64,000 bases of DNA. Source: Bacteroidaceae bacterium (lineage in GTDB: Bacteria; Bacteroidota; Bacteroidia; Bacteroidales; Bacteroidaceae). Shown here in pieces: positions 51,847 through 61,489 of the stretch. The position numbers and the translations under genes were made by a program. The stretch covers positions 1 to 64,000 of the forward strand of contig JAFRTL010000008.1 of the NCBI GenBank assembly GCA_017427065.1, given 5' to 3'. The notes under the pieces were generated by a model. The model saw only the letters and a program-made list of their open reading frames with translations, made no database searches and had not been told where the DNA came from. The stretch's first letter is position 1. Each line of letters opens with the position of its first letter.

Positions 51847-52620
51847 TTACTCCTTTCCTTCGTTTCTGCTGATAAGTTCCTTTGCCAATGCCATGTGGTT
51901 CTTCGCACCGTTAGAGTCAGCATCGTAGAGAATAGCGGGTACTCCGTAGCTAGGAGCCTCACTCAGTTTCACATTGCGCTGAATCACAGTGTTGAAGACC
52001 AATTCTTGGAAATGGCGTTTCACTTCATCGTAGATTTGATTGGCTTGACGAAGACGTGAATCGTACATAGTGAGAAGGAAGCCTTCAATCTCCAATGTGG
52101 GGTTCAGTCTCGACTTTATGATTTTGATGGTGTTCAAGAGCTTGCTGATACCCTCCAGCGCGAAATATTCTGCTTGAACGGGAATAATGACAGAATTGGA
52201 GGCTGTTAGTGAATTCACAGTGATGAGTCCCAAAGAGGGAGAGCAATCTATCAGTATATAATCAAAATCGTCTTTCAAAGGTGCCAGCACATTACGCATG
52301 ATTTTCTCGCGATTTGGCATGTTGAGCATCTCTATTTCTGCTCCTACCAAATTGATGTGTGAAGGGATTACTTTCAGTGTTTCTATTTCTGTGTCATGAA
52401 TAGCCTCCTTCACATTAGCATTGTCAATCAAGCACTCGTAAATGGAGCATTCCACCTGCTTGATGTTGATGCCTAATCCTGAAGAAGCATTAGCCTGAGG
52501 GTCAGCGTCAACGACCAGCACTTTTTTTTCCAATGTGGCCAATGATGCTGCCAAATTAATGGTGGTAGTGGTCTTTCCCACACCTCCCTTTTGGTTGGCT
52601 AAAGCGATAATTTTACCCAT
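51847..52620 (-). CDS. parA: chromosome partitioning ATPase ParA
   Basis: This 257-aa ParA/Soj-type ATPase moves ParB-bound origins. The deviant Walker A KGGVGKTTT is at 10-18, Walker A' VLVVDADPQANASSG near 36-50, and DYILIDCSPSLGLIT is the Walker B. It has no N-terminal DNA-binding extension, so it is the chromosomal type. It begins the parA-parB-DUF5683-lytic transglycosylase cluster, with a palindrome-containing promoter (52652-52718) that is duplicated beyond the neighbouring cassette. Confidence 0.96.
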   Translation of the reverse strand: MGKIIALANQKGGVGKTTTTINLAASLATLEKKVLVVDADPQANASSGLGINIKQVECSIYECLIDNANVKEAIHDTEIETLKVIPSHINLVGAEIEMLNMPNREKIMRNVLAPLKDDFDYILIDCSPSLGLITVNSLTASNSVIIPVQAEYFALEGISKLLNTIKIIKSRLNPTLEIEGFLLTMYDSRLRQANQIYDEVKRHFQELVFNTVIQRNVKLSEAPSYGVPAILYDADSNGAKNHMALAKELISRNEGKE

Positions 52621-52651
52621 AATAATCTATTTATACCTATATTATAAAATG

Positions 52652-52718
52652 CAAAGATAGCACAATTCTTTGTGCTATCCTTATTTCAGCCTATTTTTTT
52701 GATTTTTTAAGGGCTGTG
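52652..52718. repeat. promoter-like repeat R, copy 1 (before parA)
   Basis: About 65 bp nearly identical to 54944-55012. It contains the 24-bp palindrome GATAGCACAA-TTCT-TTGTGCTATC (52656-52679), overlapping a minus-strand -7 box (TATCTTTG), then A/T tracts and AAGGGCTGT. It sits 31 bp before the parA start. The loop TTCT is the reverse complement of the AGAA found in copy 2. Confidence 0.85.
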
Positions 52719-52752
52719 TGTATGGGAAAAGACGTAAAGGTTTAGAAGATTC

Positions 52753-53898
52753 TTATTTGATCGTTACCCATTGATTTCCACCGTCAGCACTATCCACTAC
52801 GGCATGAATAAACTTCACACCCATCACGCCGTCAGATATTGTTGGGAAATCGAAGCAAGAATAGTCTTTGCCGTGTTTCTTTGCATCCACGGCATTGAGA
52901 AATTCCCGATGAATATTCGCAAAAGCTACGAATAGTCCCTCAGGATGTCCTGATGGAATGCGTGCGAAGGCACCGGCCTTCTCGTGTATGGCTGGTGTAC
53001 CTCGGTGTATGAGACGCATGGCCTCACCCTTTGGAGTATAACGCACCACCTCGGGATCCTCCTGCATCCATTCCAGAGCACCTTTGTCACCATAAACGCG
53101 AACGACAAAACCATTGCAGTGACCTTCGGCAATCTGACTGCACCAATATGCTCCATGGGCACCATTGTCGTATTCCACAATGATATTAGCATTCAGCTCT
53201 AGAGGCTGATTGTATTTATCACGAGTGGCAAGAAGCCGATGTATTTTAAGACCGGTGAGGTATGAAACATAGTTTTCGATATGAGTGCCCAGATCACCTA
53301 CGCAGTTGGTAATACCCGAGATAACGGGATCAGTGCGCCATACAGCCAGGCTCATGTCATTCTTGCTATCAGGATCAAGTATGTCGAGTAACCAGCCCTG
53401 CACATATTCTGCATTCACAGCTATGACCTTACCTATCTTGCCTTCAGCAATCATTTCCTTCATCACCTTACTCATGGTGTAGCCAGTATAACTATATCCT
53501 ACGCCAAAGAGAAGGCCTGTAGACTTGACAATAGCCTCCAACTCCTCGGCTTGTGCCACGGTGAAGCATAAAGGTTTCTCGCAGAACACGTTGATGCCCG
53601 CCTCCAAGAAACATTTAGCTATCTCATAGTGTGTGATGTTGGGCGTAACTATGACCACGAAGTCGATGCCATCCTCGCGGGCTGCCTCGGCTTTAGCCAT
53701 TGTCTTGTAGTCTGGATAGACACGGTCGGGATCCAAATCATAGGTTTTGCCAGTTTCTTGGTTCAAAGTTTCACGGGTGCTGAAACATCCGGCAACCAAG
53801 GCTGAACGGGGGTCAAACTGAAGCGCTTTGCGGTGCACGTCACCTATGAAGGCTTTGTTATGACCGCCTACCATTCCATAACGAATTTCTCTTGCCAT
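52753..53898 (-). CDS. cytoplasmic Gfo/Idh/MocA family oxidoreductase
   Basis: This 381-aa NAD(P)-dependent sugar oxidoreductase has no signal peptide, unlike the paralogues at 26.5-29.5 kb. It has a GMVGGHNKAFIGDVHR-type start, the Rossmann and EKP motif (VFCEKPLCFT near 102-111), and the C-terminal substrate domain (GDLGTHIENYVSYLTGL). It lies 20 bp after a sugar isomerase/epimerase gene, with which it likely works on one cyclic sugar. The two genes are bounded by the R repeats, suggesting they entered as a unit. Confidence 0.9.
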   Translation of the reverse strand: MAREIRYGMVGGHNKAFIGDVHRKALQFDPRSALVAGCFSTRETLNQETGKTYDLDPDRVYPDYKTMAKAEAAREDGIDFVVIVTPNITHYEIAKCFLEAGINVFCEKPLCFTVAQAEELEAIVKSTGLLFGVGYSYTGYTMSKVMKEMIAEGKIGKVIAVNAEYVQGWLLDILDPDSKNDMSLAVWRTDPVISGITNCVGDLGTHIENYVSYLTGLKIHRLLATRDKYNQPLELNANIIVEYDNGAHGAYWCSQIAEGHCNGFVVRVYGDKGALEWMQEDPEVVRYTPKGEAMRLIHRGTPAIHEKAGAFARIPSGHPEGLFVAFANIHREFLNAVDAKKHGKDYSCFDFPTISDGVMGVKFIHAVVDSADGGNQWVTIK

Positions 53899-53918
53899 AA
53901 TCTTATCCTTTTATATTG

Positions 53919-54914
53919 TTATTTATTGGATATTGCTTTGTCAAACTTAACGGCGGATGGTTTGAAGTCAACACGCCGTACAAAGGCAGCAGCTTCGGTG
54001 GCTCCATCGATACGGTCCATGCCTGAATCCTCCCATTCCACAGACAGCGGTCCATCGTAGCCATAGGCATTGAGCACACGTATTATCTCTTCGAAATTCA
54101 CGTCACCATGACCTAGAGAGCGGAAATTCCAACCCCGGCGCAAATCACCGAAATCGATATGACTGCCCAGAATACCAGAGCGTCCGTCAAGGGTGACCGC
54201 AGCATCCTTCATGTGGACATGATATACGCGATCGATAAAGTCATTCAGGAACAGATGGGGCTTGATGCCTTGCCAGATCAGATGACTGGGGTCAAAATTC
54301 AGACCGAATTCTTTACGGTCGGCAAACTTCGCCAGCAGGCGTTTGGTGGAATAGTAATCGAATGCTATCTCGCCTGGATGTACCTCAAGAGCGAATTTGA
54401 CATCGCATTTCTTAAAGACGTCTAAAATGGGAGTCCAAAGTTCTACGATTCGGTTAAAACCTGCCTCAATCATCTCCTCAGTTGTCTGGGGGAAAGAATA
54501 CATATACTTCCAGATGGGGGATCCGGTGAAACCAGTGACTACGTGGACGCCAAACTTTGCAGCGACGACTGGCACCTTCATCATGGTATCGATGGCCCAC
54601 TGCCTGATAGCCTCCGGATTATTGGCAAGGGCAGATGGTGCAAAATTGTTCAAACGTGGGTCTGGGTCGTCGCCCACGCACTGGCCAATGATGTGAACAG
54701 CCAAGGCCGTCATGACCAGCCCGTTCTTCTTGAGGTTTTCCTTCATCCAGTTCACGTAACTCTCATCAGAGATTGCTCGGTCAACATCGATGCCGTTGCC
54801 CCAACAAGCCACTTCTAATCCGTCGTAACCCATTTTCTTGGCAAGCGTGCATAACTCATCAAATGGTATGTCTGCCCATTGGATGGTGCATAGTGTAACA
54901 AGGTGCTTTCCCAT
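53919..54914 (-). CDS. sugar phosphate isomerase/epimerase family protein
   Basis: This 331-aa TIM barrel of the xylose-isomerase-like group shows metal and substrate motifs: GYDGLEVACWG (near 30), FALEVHPGEIAFDYYST (EVHPG, near 176-192), FGLNFDPSHLIWQG, HVHMKDAAV and SVEWEDSGMDR near the end. It is cytoplasmic, with no signal. It is the first gene of the two-gene cassette with the oxidoreductase downstream. Such pairs usually oxidise and rearrange inositols or keto-sugars; the true substrate cannot be read. Its promoter region is the R repeat, copy 2. Confidence 0.9.
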   Translation of the reverse strand: MGKHLVTLCTIQWADIPFDELCTLAKKMGYDGLEVACWGNGIDVDRAISDESYVNWMKENLKKNGLVMTALAVHIIGQCVGDDPDPRLNNFAPSALANNPEAIRQWAIDTMMKVPVVAAKFGVHVVTGFTGSPIWKYMYSFPQTTEEMIEAGFNRIVELWTPILDVFKKCDVKFALEVHPGEIAFDYYSTKRLLAKFADRKEFGLNFDPSHLIWQGIKPHLFLNDFIDRVYHVHMKDAAVTLDGRSGILGSHIDFGDLRRGWNFRSLGHGDVNFEEIIRVLNAYGYDGPLSVEWEDSGMDRIDGATEAAAFVRRVDFKPSAVKFDKAISNK

Positions 54915-54943
54915 AATATTAGTATGTTTAAGTTTGATAAATA

Positions 54944-55012
54944 CAAAGATAGCACAAAGAATTGTGCTATCCTTATTTCAGCCTATTTTTTTTGATTTTT
55001 TTTAAGGCTGTC
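54944..55012. repeat. promoter-like repeat R, copy 2 (before the isomerase gene)
   Basis: It matches 52652-52718 closely, with a palindrome of the same arms, GATAGCACAA-AGAA-TTGTGCTATC (54948-54971). It is 29 bp before the isomerase start, nearly the same distance as copy 1 to parA, and contains the same -7 box. The 4-nt centre is inverted relative to copy 1, and both have A/T tracts on the same side. It also follows the serpin gene and may act as a terminator for it. Confidence 0.85.
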
Positions 55013-55030
55013 GGTATCTATAAAGGCTTG

Positions 55031-56296
55031 TTATTTGCCGTAATAGCCTATAAATACAGGAGTACCAGTACTACGCTCGTTAATGCTATAGAAGAACGGA
55101 CGGTCGAACTTCAATTCACGTGGCTGTGGGGGCTCATGCAGATTGGCTCCTGCCCACATGATGTCTGTTACTGCTGCTGCTTCTACGCCTTCTTCATCCA
55201 CTTTGATATAAGTCTTTTGCAAGATATTACCACCTTTCTCGCTTGGCAGCTTCTCCAACATGTTCACTCCTAAACTGGCAAAGTTGAGACTTGGATTGAT
55301 GGCGTTAAGTGCCGTTGGAAGTGACTTGATGGTGTATTCCGATTCAAACTTGGGAAGCCACAACTGTAAGTCGTAAAGGTCGCCTTTCATCTGCTTATTC
55401 TTCAAACTCTCTATGGCTTCCGTGATGCTATGTCCCTTCTTTGGCAGGAAGAATGACATGCTGAAAGATAAAGAGTTAAACGGTAGGGTGATATATTCTA
55501 AAGCCTCTGTTTCTGCCACTACCATCTCTGCATGTTTGTACATCATATCCACATCCTTCTTGCTTCCATCGGCATAGTGGAAGTCCTCTTTCTTGGTCTG
55601 CTTTTTATCAAACTGAGCCTCCCATTTGCCATAGAAGTAGAGGGCATTGATCAGGTGGAACAGATCCTCACTACTGGTATTATCGAGCAGTTTCGGAATG
55701 AGCTTGTTGGTCTTTTCAGAGCACCATGCATTGATGGCATCCACCGTACTCTTCTTGCTGAAGTCCACTCTCTTTGTTTCGGCTTTATAAATGTCTCCAA
55801 TGGTCTTAGTGAAACTGTCCACCACCTTATAGTTCTTGTTGTACCAGAAAGAGTTGGCGCTCTTGAACACCGCATGGCTGTCGTCTTGACTAAGTCCCTC
55901 CACCATCACACGGAAGTACTCGTTGATGTCGTTAATCTGATAGTCATTCAGATTCATGGTTTCTCGAAGCTTATCAAAGGATTCTTCGTCCAATCCATTG
56001 AGCAGCATTCCTAAATCCACGTTGAGACTGAAAGGTGAGATTAGGATATTCTCCCCTTTTTTCTTCAGTTGGTAAGTCTGTGAGAACAAGTCCCATGAAA
56101 ACGAACTCAGTTGTTGTCCCATCATCCGTTGTGTTTCCGTCAGATTGATAGCTTCAAAACGTGTCCAAGCCTCGTCTGGATTGATATTCGGCTCTGGATT
56201 CTCTGGACCATTATTGTTTGGGAACAATGGCTCCTCATTGTGGCAAGCACCTAATGTGAAGGCTGCCAACATCAGTGTAAAGAAGTGTTTTTTCAT
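55031..56296 (-). CDS. serpin family lipoprotein
   Basis: This 421-aa serine (or cysteine) protease inhibitor is anchored as a lipoprotein by LGAC (Cys18), then HNEEPLFPNN and a Pro/Asn-rich linker. The serpin fold is seen in ISPFSLNVDLGMLLNGL (near 86-102), a central NALYFYGKWEAQFD and the breach motif FFYSINERSTGTPVFIGYYGK, given as FFYSINERSTG and TPVFIGYYG. The reactive loop hinge EEGVEAAAVTDIMW has the small residues needed for the inhibitory transition, so it is probably an active inhibitor. The target is unknown; the loop after GAN is short and Pro-rich. Bacterial serpins in gut or oral Bacteroidota may face host proteases. Confidence 0.93.
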   Translation of the reverse strand: MKKHFFTLMLAAFTLGACHNEEPLFPNNNGPENPEPNINPDEAWTRFEAINLTETQRMMGQQLSSFSWDLFSQTYQLKKKGENILISPFSLNVDLGMLLNGLDEESFDKLRETMNLNDYQINDINEYFRVMVEGLSQDDSHAVFKSANSFWYNKNYKVVDSFTKTIGDIYKAETKRVDFSKKSTVDAINAWCSEKTNKLIPKLLDNTSSEDLFHLINALYFYGKWEAQFDKKQTKKEDFHYADGSKKDVDMMYKHAEMVVAETEALEYITLPFNSLSFSMSFFLPKKGHSITEAIESLKNKQMKGDLYDLQLWLPKFESEYTIKSLPTALNAINPSLNFASLGVNMLEKLPSEKGGNILQKTYIKVDEEGVEAAAVTDIMWAGANLHEPPQPRELKFDRPFFYSINERSTGTPVFIGYYGK

Positions 56297-56329
56297 ATGA
56301 AAGCATTTTAATGTTTTCTATGTTAACGC

Positions 56330-56337
56330 AAAGTTAT
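56330..56337 (-). promoter_or_regulatory. -7 box for the serpin gene
   Basis: CAAAGTTA read on the minus strand is TAACTTTG, 34 bp before the serpin ATG. Confidence 0.6.
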
Positions 56338-56501
56338 AGAATCCTTGCATCGAAGATTGTTAAAAGTTGTTAAGCGGTGTGATGAGGTGATTTTTATAAG
56401 TCTATCCAAATGTTTTTGATAGGATGTAAAAATAGAGAAGATGGTGAGATAAATTTATTTTTCTAGTTAGGAAAAAATATTTTTCTAGTTAGCAAAAATA
56501 A

Positions 56502-56585
56502 AATCAAGGCTTATGATTGTTTAATCAAAGCCTTTAACTATGTAATCAGAGCTTATGATTATGTAATCAAAGGTTATGATTTGAT
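56502..56585. repeat. four tandem 21-bp repeats
   Basis: The units begin AATCAAGG, AATCAAAG, AATCAGAG and AATCAAAG at 56502, 56523, 56544 and 56565, and share the middle TTATGAT(T). The 21-bp period is two helix turns, so equivalent bases face the same side of DNA. The array lies between the serpin and surE promoters and could be a protein-binding array; no function is shown. Confidence 0.8.
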
Positions 56586-56710
56586 TTTATCTGCTTAAAA
56601 AGATAATTATGTATCGTTGCTTTTCGGTTTTTGTTCCGTAAGATAATATATAATGTGTAGTTGTGTGCAGTTTTTTCATTTCTTCATGCTTGAAACATGG
56701 CAAAATTTTG

Positions 56711-56718
56711 TATCTTCG
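56711..56718 (+). promoter_or_regulatory. surE-lpxB promoter
   Basis: TATCTTCG is one base from the TAnnTTTG consensus, and the ATG at 56738 follows 20 bp later. No clean -33 TTTG was identified. Confidence 0.5.
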
Positions 56719-56737
56719 CGAATTATTTGAAAGAAGT

Positions 56738-57499
56738 ATGAAGAAAGATCGACCGCTGATATTGATTTCCAACGATGATGGAGTGAACGCCAAAGGACTG
56801 AAGGAACTCATCCGTTTCCTCCGTCCTATGGGCGATTTGATAGTGATGGCTCCAGACGCCCCGCGCTCTGGTTTTGCATGTTCCATCAGTTGCTATGTGC
56901 CAGTGAGTTACGAATTGGTACATGAAGAAGAAGGACTGGTCGTTTATAAGTGTTCTGGAACCCCGACGGATTGTACGAAACTGGCGTTTTATTCCGTGCT
57001 TGATAGAAATCCTGATTTGGTGATAGGAGGTATCAATCATGGAGACAACTCATCGGTGAATGTGCATTATTCTGGTACGATGGGGGTGGTTATCGAGGGT
57101 TGTTTGCGTGGTTTCCCTTCCATCGGCTTTTCACTTTGCGACCATGATCTGGACGCTGATTTTGCACCATTGGAGAGGTATGTGCAACGCATTACAAAGA
57201 AAGTGCTTGAAGAAGGACTTCCCTCACTGACGTGTCTGAATGTGAATTTTCCAAAGGCCTCAACGTTTAAGGGCGTAAAGATTTGTCAGCAAGCTAAAGG
57301 ACTTTGGATAAAAGAATGGATAAAGCGCGAAGATCAAGAGAGGCATGTGTTCGATATGGCTGGCGTATTCATGGATACAGATGCCGATTGTGAACTCAAT
57401 GATCATTGGGCTTTGCGAAATGGCTATGTGGCCATCACGCCTACTACAGTGGATGCCACTGACTATGAGATGATTAAGCGGATGAACGACTGGTTTTAA
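56738..57499 (+). CDS. surE: 5'/3'-nucleotidase SurE
   Basis: It hydrolyses nucleoside monophosphates. The family metal/phosphate motif [12 protein letters not shown] lies at residues 9-20, followed by [39 protein letters not shown] and [12 protein letters not shown] near the end. Length 253 aa. The ATG at 56738 replaces an upstream start that would add 25 residues from the promoter region. It is 3 bp upstream of lpxB, so the two form an operon. Confidence 0.96.
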   Translation: MKKDRPLILISNDDGVNAKGLKELIRFLRPMGDLIVMAPDAPRSGFACSISCYVPVSYELVHEEEGLVVYKCSGTPTDCTKLAFYSVLDRNPDLVIGGINHGDNSSVNVHYSGTMGVVIEGCLRGFPSIGFSLCDHDLDADFAPLERYVQRITKKVLEEGLPSLTCLNVNFPKASTFKGVKICQQAKGLWIKEWIKREDQERHVFDMAGVFMDTDADCELNDHWALRNGYVAITPTTVDATDYEMIKRMNDWF

Positions 57500-57502
57500 G
57501 CA

Positions 57503-58675
57503 ATGAAATACTACTTGATAGTTGGAGAAGCCTCGGGCGACCTTCATGCATCCAATCTGATGAGGGCGTTAAAGGAGATAGATGCGGAAGCAGACTTCCG
57601 TTTCTTTGGAGGCGACTTGATGGCTTCGGAGGGAGGAACCTTGGTGAAGCACTATCGAGAGTTGGCTTATATGGGTTTTATCCCCGTTCTTTTGCATCTC
57701 CCCACGATCTTCAAGAACATGCGTTTCTGTAAGCAGGATATTGTGGAATGGGAACCGGATGCCTTGATTTTAGTGGATTATCCTGGATTCAATTTGAAAA
57801 TTGCAAAGTATATCCATCGCCATACTTCCATTCCTGTGTTCTACTATATTTCTCCGAAAATTTGGGCGTGGAAGGAGTATCGCATTAAGAACATCAAGCG
57901 CGATGTGGATCAGCTGTATTCTATCCTCCCATTCGAAGTGGACTTTTATGAAGGTAAGCACCATTATCCTATTCATTATGTAGGAAATCCAACACTTGAT
58001 GAAGTGGCGCTTTACAAACATACTCATCCACAGAGTTTTGAGAGATTTGTTGCAGAAAATAACCTGTCAGAAAAACCTATTATCGCCTTATTGGCAGGAA
58101 GTAGGAAACAGGAGATCAAGGACAACCTCTCACGAATGATAGAGGCCGCTTCTGTATTTGAGGACTTCCAATTAGTTTTGGCAGGTGCTCCAGGTATATC
58201 TCCTACATTCTATCAGGATTTCCTCCATGGAAAGAAGGTGAAGGTGGTCTTTGGAAAAACATATGAATTGCTTAACCATGCCTCTTATGCTTTGGTAACC
58301 TCTGGAACAGCAACGTTAGAAACGGCATTGTTCCGTGTGCCACAAGTGGTTTGCTATTATACTCCTGTAGGAAAGTTCATCTCCTTTATGCGAAAGTTGG
58401 TCCTGAGTGTCAAATACATCTCTTTAGTCAACTTAGTTGCAGGACATATGGTTGTTCAAGAATTGGTAGCAGATACGATGACTGTGGAAAACATGCGCAA
58501 CGAATTGGATCGTTTAATACATGATAAAACCTACAGACAACGAATGCTGGAAGGTTATTCGGAAGTTGCCCAAAAATTAGGAGCCACAGGAGCACCTCAA
58601 CATGCTGCAAGTTTAATGACTGACTATTTGCTTAGAAAACGAAGCAGTACAGATAAATCACAGAAGCAGGGATAG
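57503..58675 (+). CDS. lpxB: lipid-A-disaccharide synthase
   Basis: It joins UDP-diacylglucosamine and lipid X to form the lipid A disaccharide at the inner membrane. The N-terminal VGEASGDLHASNLM (7-20), FGGDLMASEGG, LVDYPGFNLKIAK and ISPKIWAWKEYR match the family, and GTATLETALFRVPQVV is the nucleotide-sugar end. The 390-aa length is normal. It supports a lipopolysaccharide-bearing organism. It follows surE by 3 bp and its last 44 bp overlap the convergent cdsA gene. Confidence 0.96.
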   Translation: MKYYLIVGEASGDLHASNLMRALKEIDAEADFRFFGGDLMASEGGTLVKHYRELAYMGFIPVLLHLPTIFKNMRFCKQDIVEWEPDALILVDYPGFNLKIAKYIHRHTSIPVFYYISPKIWAWKEYRIKNIKRDVDQLYSILPFEVDFYEGKHHYPIHYVGNPTLDEVALYKHTHPQSFERFVAENNLSEKPIIALLAGSRKQEIKDNLSRMIEAASVFEDFQLVLAGAPGISPTFYQDFLHGKKVKVVFGKTYELLNHASYALVTSGTATLETALFRVPQVVCYYTPVGKFISFMRKLVLSVKYISLVNLVAGHMVVQELVADTMTVENMRNELDRLIHDKTYRQRMLEGYSEVAQKLGATGAPQHAASLMTDYLLRKRSSTDKSQKQG

Positions 58676-59465
58676 CTATAAGAGAACTGTCAAATCTGTC
58701 TAGTAAACCTCCATGTCCAGGTAAAAAGTTGCCAGAATCCTTCACTCCCAATTGACGTTTCATTAAGGATTCTACCAAATCTCCCCAAGTGCCAAAGACA
58801 ACAACTGTAAGCGCCAATCCTGCCCATTCCAGATAAGTCATAAATGGGAAGAAGTAACCCAAAGCAAAAGAAGCCGCAAGAGTCACTATTCCTCCACCAA
58901 TACTGCCTTCCCATGATTTCTTTGGAGAAATACGTTCAAACAAACGATGTTTTCCTATTAAGCATCCCACACAATAAGCTCCTGTATCATTCAGCCATAA
59001 GAAAATGAAGACAGACAATGGGAAGATAGGATTATAAACAATGCCTTCTGTCAAACCATTCCTTTGGAATCCCAAAATATTCAAAAGAGCAAAAGGCAAA
59101 GCTATATAAAGTTGGCTAAGCATAGAATATGCCCAGTTGCCTATAGGATTCTCACGTTTCTGATACAGTTCTTTGATTAAGATGAAAAGCAGAAACGCCA
59201 GATAAGGCATGAAGATGCGGATTCCCTCTACTTCCATAGAATAAGCCAAGAATGCCAAGAACAGAAACGCGGCTCCTAAAGATGTCAGGATTTTGCTAAT
59301 GTAAACCTCCCCGCTCTGATTAACCAATTGTCCAAACTCAAACACAGTAAGCATACTGACAAGAGCAAACAGAAATCCGAAGGAAAGTGGATTGTACAAG
59401 ATACAACCCACAATGATGACAACAAACAAAATACCTGTAATGGTACGTGTAATGAAGTTTTTCAT
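58632..59465 (-). CDS. cdsA: phosphatidate cytidylyltransferase
   Basis: It makes CDP-diacylglycerol, the branch point feeding PssA and cardiolipin synthesis. Seven or eight membrane helices fill the 277 aa, and the C-terminal CDS signature (GDLVESLMKRQLGVKDSGN followed by PGHGGLLDRFDS) is complete. Its start overlaps the ftsH stop by 4 nt. It ends inside lpxB on the other strand. With psd, pssA and cls it completes most phospholipid steps in this window. Confidence 0.95.
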   Translation of the reverse strand: MKNFITRTITGILFVVIIVGCILYNPLSFGFLFALVSMLTVFEFGQLVNQSGEVYISKILTSLGAAFLFLAFLAYSMEVEGIRIFMPYLAFLLFILIKELYQKRENPIGNWAYSMLSQLYIALPFALLNILGFQRNGLTEGIVYNPIFPLSVFIFLWLNDTGAYCVGCLIGKHRLFERISPKKSWEGSIGGGIVTLAASFALGYFFPFMTYLEWAGLALTVVVFGTWGDLVESLMKRQLGVKDSGNFLPGHGGLLDRFDSSLIAIPASVIYLYCFVF

Positions 59466-61483
59466 TGTTTGTCCTCCTCTTTATCTTTTCCCTCTGTTGG
59501 TGGTTCCTTTTCTTTCTCAGCAGCTTCCTTGTATTCCTTGGAAATCTCGTTGGCACTCATAATCTCTTCGGAACGTGAAGCCCAAGGACGTTTCCCAAAG
59601 ATATGCTCCACATCCTCTGCAAAGATGACTTCCTTCTCAATCAGTTGCTGTGCCAATTGATTATGTCCTTCTTGATGTTCGCGAAGGATGTTTTTGGCAC
59701 GTTCATACTGCTCATTGATCATACGCTTCACTTCTTCATCTATCAGTTCTGCAGTCTTTTCGCTGTATGGTTTATTAAAGGCATACTCTTGGTTTGGATT
59801 GTAGTAGCACAAATTAGGAAGCTTGTCGCTCATACCCATGTAGGTAATCATGGCAAATGCCTGTTTTGTCACACGTTCCAAATCGTTCATGGCACCAGAG
59901 GATATGCGTCCGATAAACATCTCTTCTGCAGCACGACCTCCCAAAGTGGCGCACATTTCATCGAGCATCTGTTCCTTCGTTGTAATCTGGCGCTCTTCTG
60001 GAAGGTACCAAGCGGCTCCTAAAGCCCTTCCGCGAGGAACTATGGTCACTTTAATAAGAGGATTGGCATATTCCAACAGCCAAGAGATGGTGGCATGACC
60101 AGCTTCATGGATGGCAATGGAACGTCGTTCTTCCTCTGTTGTTATCTTGGTTTTCTTTTCCAAACCGCCCACTATACGATCTACAGCATCCAAGAAATCC
60201 TGCTTCTCCACCACTTTCTTCTTATGCCGTGCAGCGATCAAAGCAGCTTCGTTGCAAACATTTGCGATATCTGCACCAGAGAAACCTGGAGTCTGACGTG
60301 CCAGAAGATCCACATCCACGTTTTTATCCATTTTAATCGGACGGAGATGTACTCCGAAAATGGCTTTACGTTCATTCAAATCGGGTAAGTCCACATGAAT
60401 TTGTCGATCAAAACGACCTGCACGAAGCAGTGCTTGATCAAGCACATCCACTCGGTTGGTTGCAGCAAGAATAATTACACCACTGTTAGAACCGAATCCA
60501 TCCATTTCAGTAAGCAACTGGTTGAGGGTGTTTTCACGCTCGTCATTTCCACCCATGGCAGCAGCTTTGGCACGTGCCCTTCCTACTGCATCAATCTCAT
60601 CGATAAACACGATGCAAGGAGCTTTCTCCTTTGCTTGTCTAAAAAGGTCGCGTACACGTGAAGCGCCCACACCAACAAACATTTCCACGAAGTCGGAACC
60701 AGCTAATGAGAAGAAAGGCACGTCTGCTTCGCCGGCTACTGCTTTGGCTAATAACGTCTTACCTGTTCCTGGAGGGCCCACCAGTAATGCACCCTTAGGG
60801 ATTTTACCTCCTAATTCTGTGTATTTTTGAGGTTCCTTCAGAAATTCTACAATTTCTTGAACTTCTTGTTTGGCTTCAGAAAGACCCGCGACATCTTTGA
60901 AAGTAACTTTCACAGAATTGTCTTTCTCAAATAACTGCGCTTTAGATTTTCCAACACTGAAAATACCGCCAGTACCACCAGCTCCACCACCCATTCTGCG
61001 GAATATCCAAATGAAGAAAAGCACTGTAAGTGCCAAAGGCCACAATTGCCAAAGTAAAGTTCCAAGCGTATTCTGACGCTTCTCATAGCTGATAGAACCG
61101 TCATAATGCATTTCGTCTTTTTCTTTTTGGATGAATTCTCCTAAACTTTCTCTGGAAGGAGCTTCTGTGGAGATTATAGGATTACGTTTCGCACGCTCAG
61201 CATCCTCCTTGAATACAGTGTTGATATAGTCTTGTTTGATGTAAGCCTCCACCGTATTGTCATCAAATCCAACGACTTTGCTCACGTATCCATTTCTTAT
61301 GTATTGTTGGAATTCATCGTATGTGACTACCTTCGATGCTGTTCCGCCTTCACTAGATAACCAGAGCAAGATAAGCATTGTGGCGATAATAAGATAAAGC
61401 CAGCTCAAGTTGAACTTGGGCATGTTAATCTTATTATTTGACTTGTTGTCTCTATTATTATTGTTGTTCTTCTGTCTCTCCAT
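59462..61483 (-). CDS. ftsH: ATP-dependent zinc metalloprotease FtsH
   Basis: This membrane-bound AAA+ protease degrades misfolded membrane proteins and short-lived regulators. Two N-terminal membrane helices (about 28-46 and 143-163) bracket a periplasmic part. The AAA domain has Walker A GPPGTGKT, Walker [10 protein letters not shown] and the second-region [14 protein letters not shown]. The protease zinc motif is HEAGH, with a later Glu/Asp. The N-terminus is Asn-rich ([14 protein letters not shown]), and a Gly-rich stretch follows helix 2. The C-terminus is highly charged (EEDKQ). Length 673 aa. Operon order is rsfS-ftsH-cdsA. Confidence 0.97.
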   Translation of the reverse strand: MERQKNNNNNRDNKSNNKINMPKFNLSWLYLIIATMLILLWLSSEGGTASKVVTYDEFQQYIRNGYVSKVVGFDDNTVEAYIKQDYINTVFKEDAERAKRNPIISTEAPSRESLGEFIQKEKDEMHYDGSISYEKRQNTLGTLLWQLWPLALTVLFFIWIFRRMGGGAGGTGGIFSVGKSKAQLFEKDNSVKVTFKDVAGLSEAKQEVQEIVEFLKEPQKYTELGGKIPKGALLVGPPGTGKTLLAKAVAGEADVPFFSLAGSDFVEMFVGVGASRVRDLFRQAKEKAPCIVFIDEIDAVGRARAKAAAMGGNDERENTLNQLLTEMDGFGSNSGVIILAATNRVDVLDQALLRAGRFDRQIHVDLPDLNERKAIFGVHLRPIKMDKNVDVDLLARQTPGFSGADIANVCNEAALIAARHKKKVVEKQDFLDAVDRIVGGLEKKTKITTEEERRSIAIHEAGHATISWLLEYANPLIKVTIVPRGRALGAAWYLPEERQITTKEQMLDEMCATLGGRAAEEMFIGRISSGAMNDLERVTKQAFAMITYMGMSDKLPNLCYYNPNQEYAFNKPYSEKTAELIDEEVKRMINEQYERAKNILREHQEGHNQLAQQLIEKEVIFAEDVEHIFGKRPWASRSEEIMSANEISKEYKEAAEKEKEPPTEGKDKEEDKQ

Positions 61484-61489
61484 AGCGTG

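Larger units (their letters stand above)
56297..56737. other. 441-bp gene-free region before surE
   Basis: No coding gene is supported. It holds the serpin promoter on the minus strand (56330-56337), two copies of a TTTCTAGTTAG word followed by A-runs (about 56459-56495), a 21-bp tandem repeat (56502-56585), and the surE promoter (56711-56718). The rest is AT-rich without further structure. Confidence 0.7.

Noticed and set aside
52652-55012. Composite transposon
   Set aside because: No transposase gene lies between or beside the repeats and no short target duplication was seen, so only a repeat-flanked cassette is claimed.
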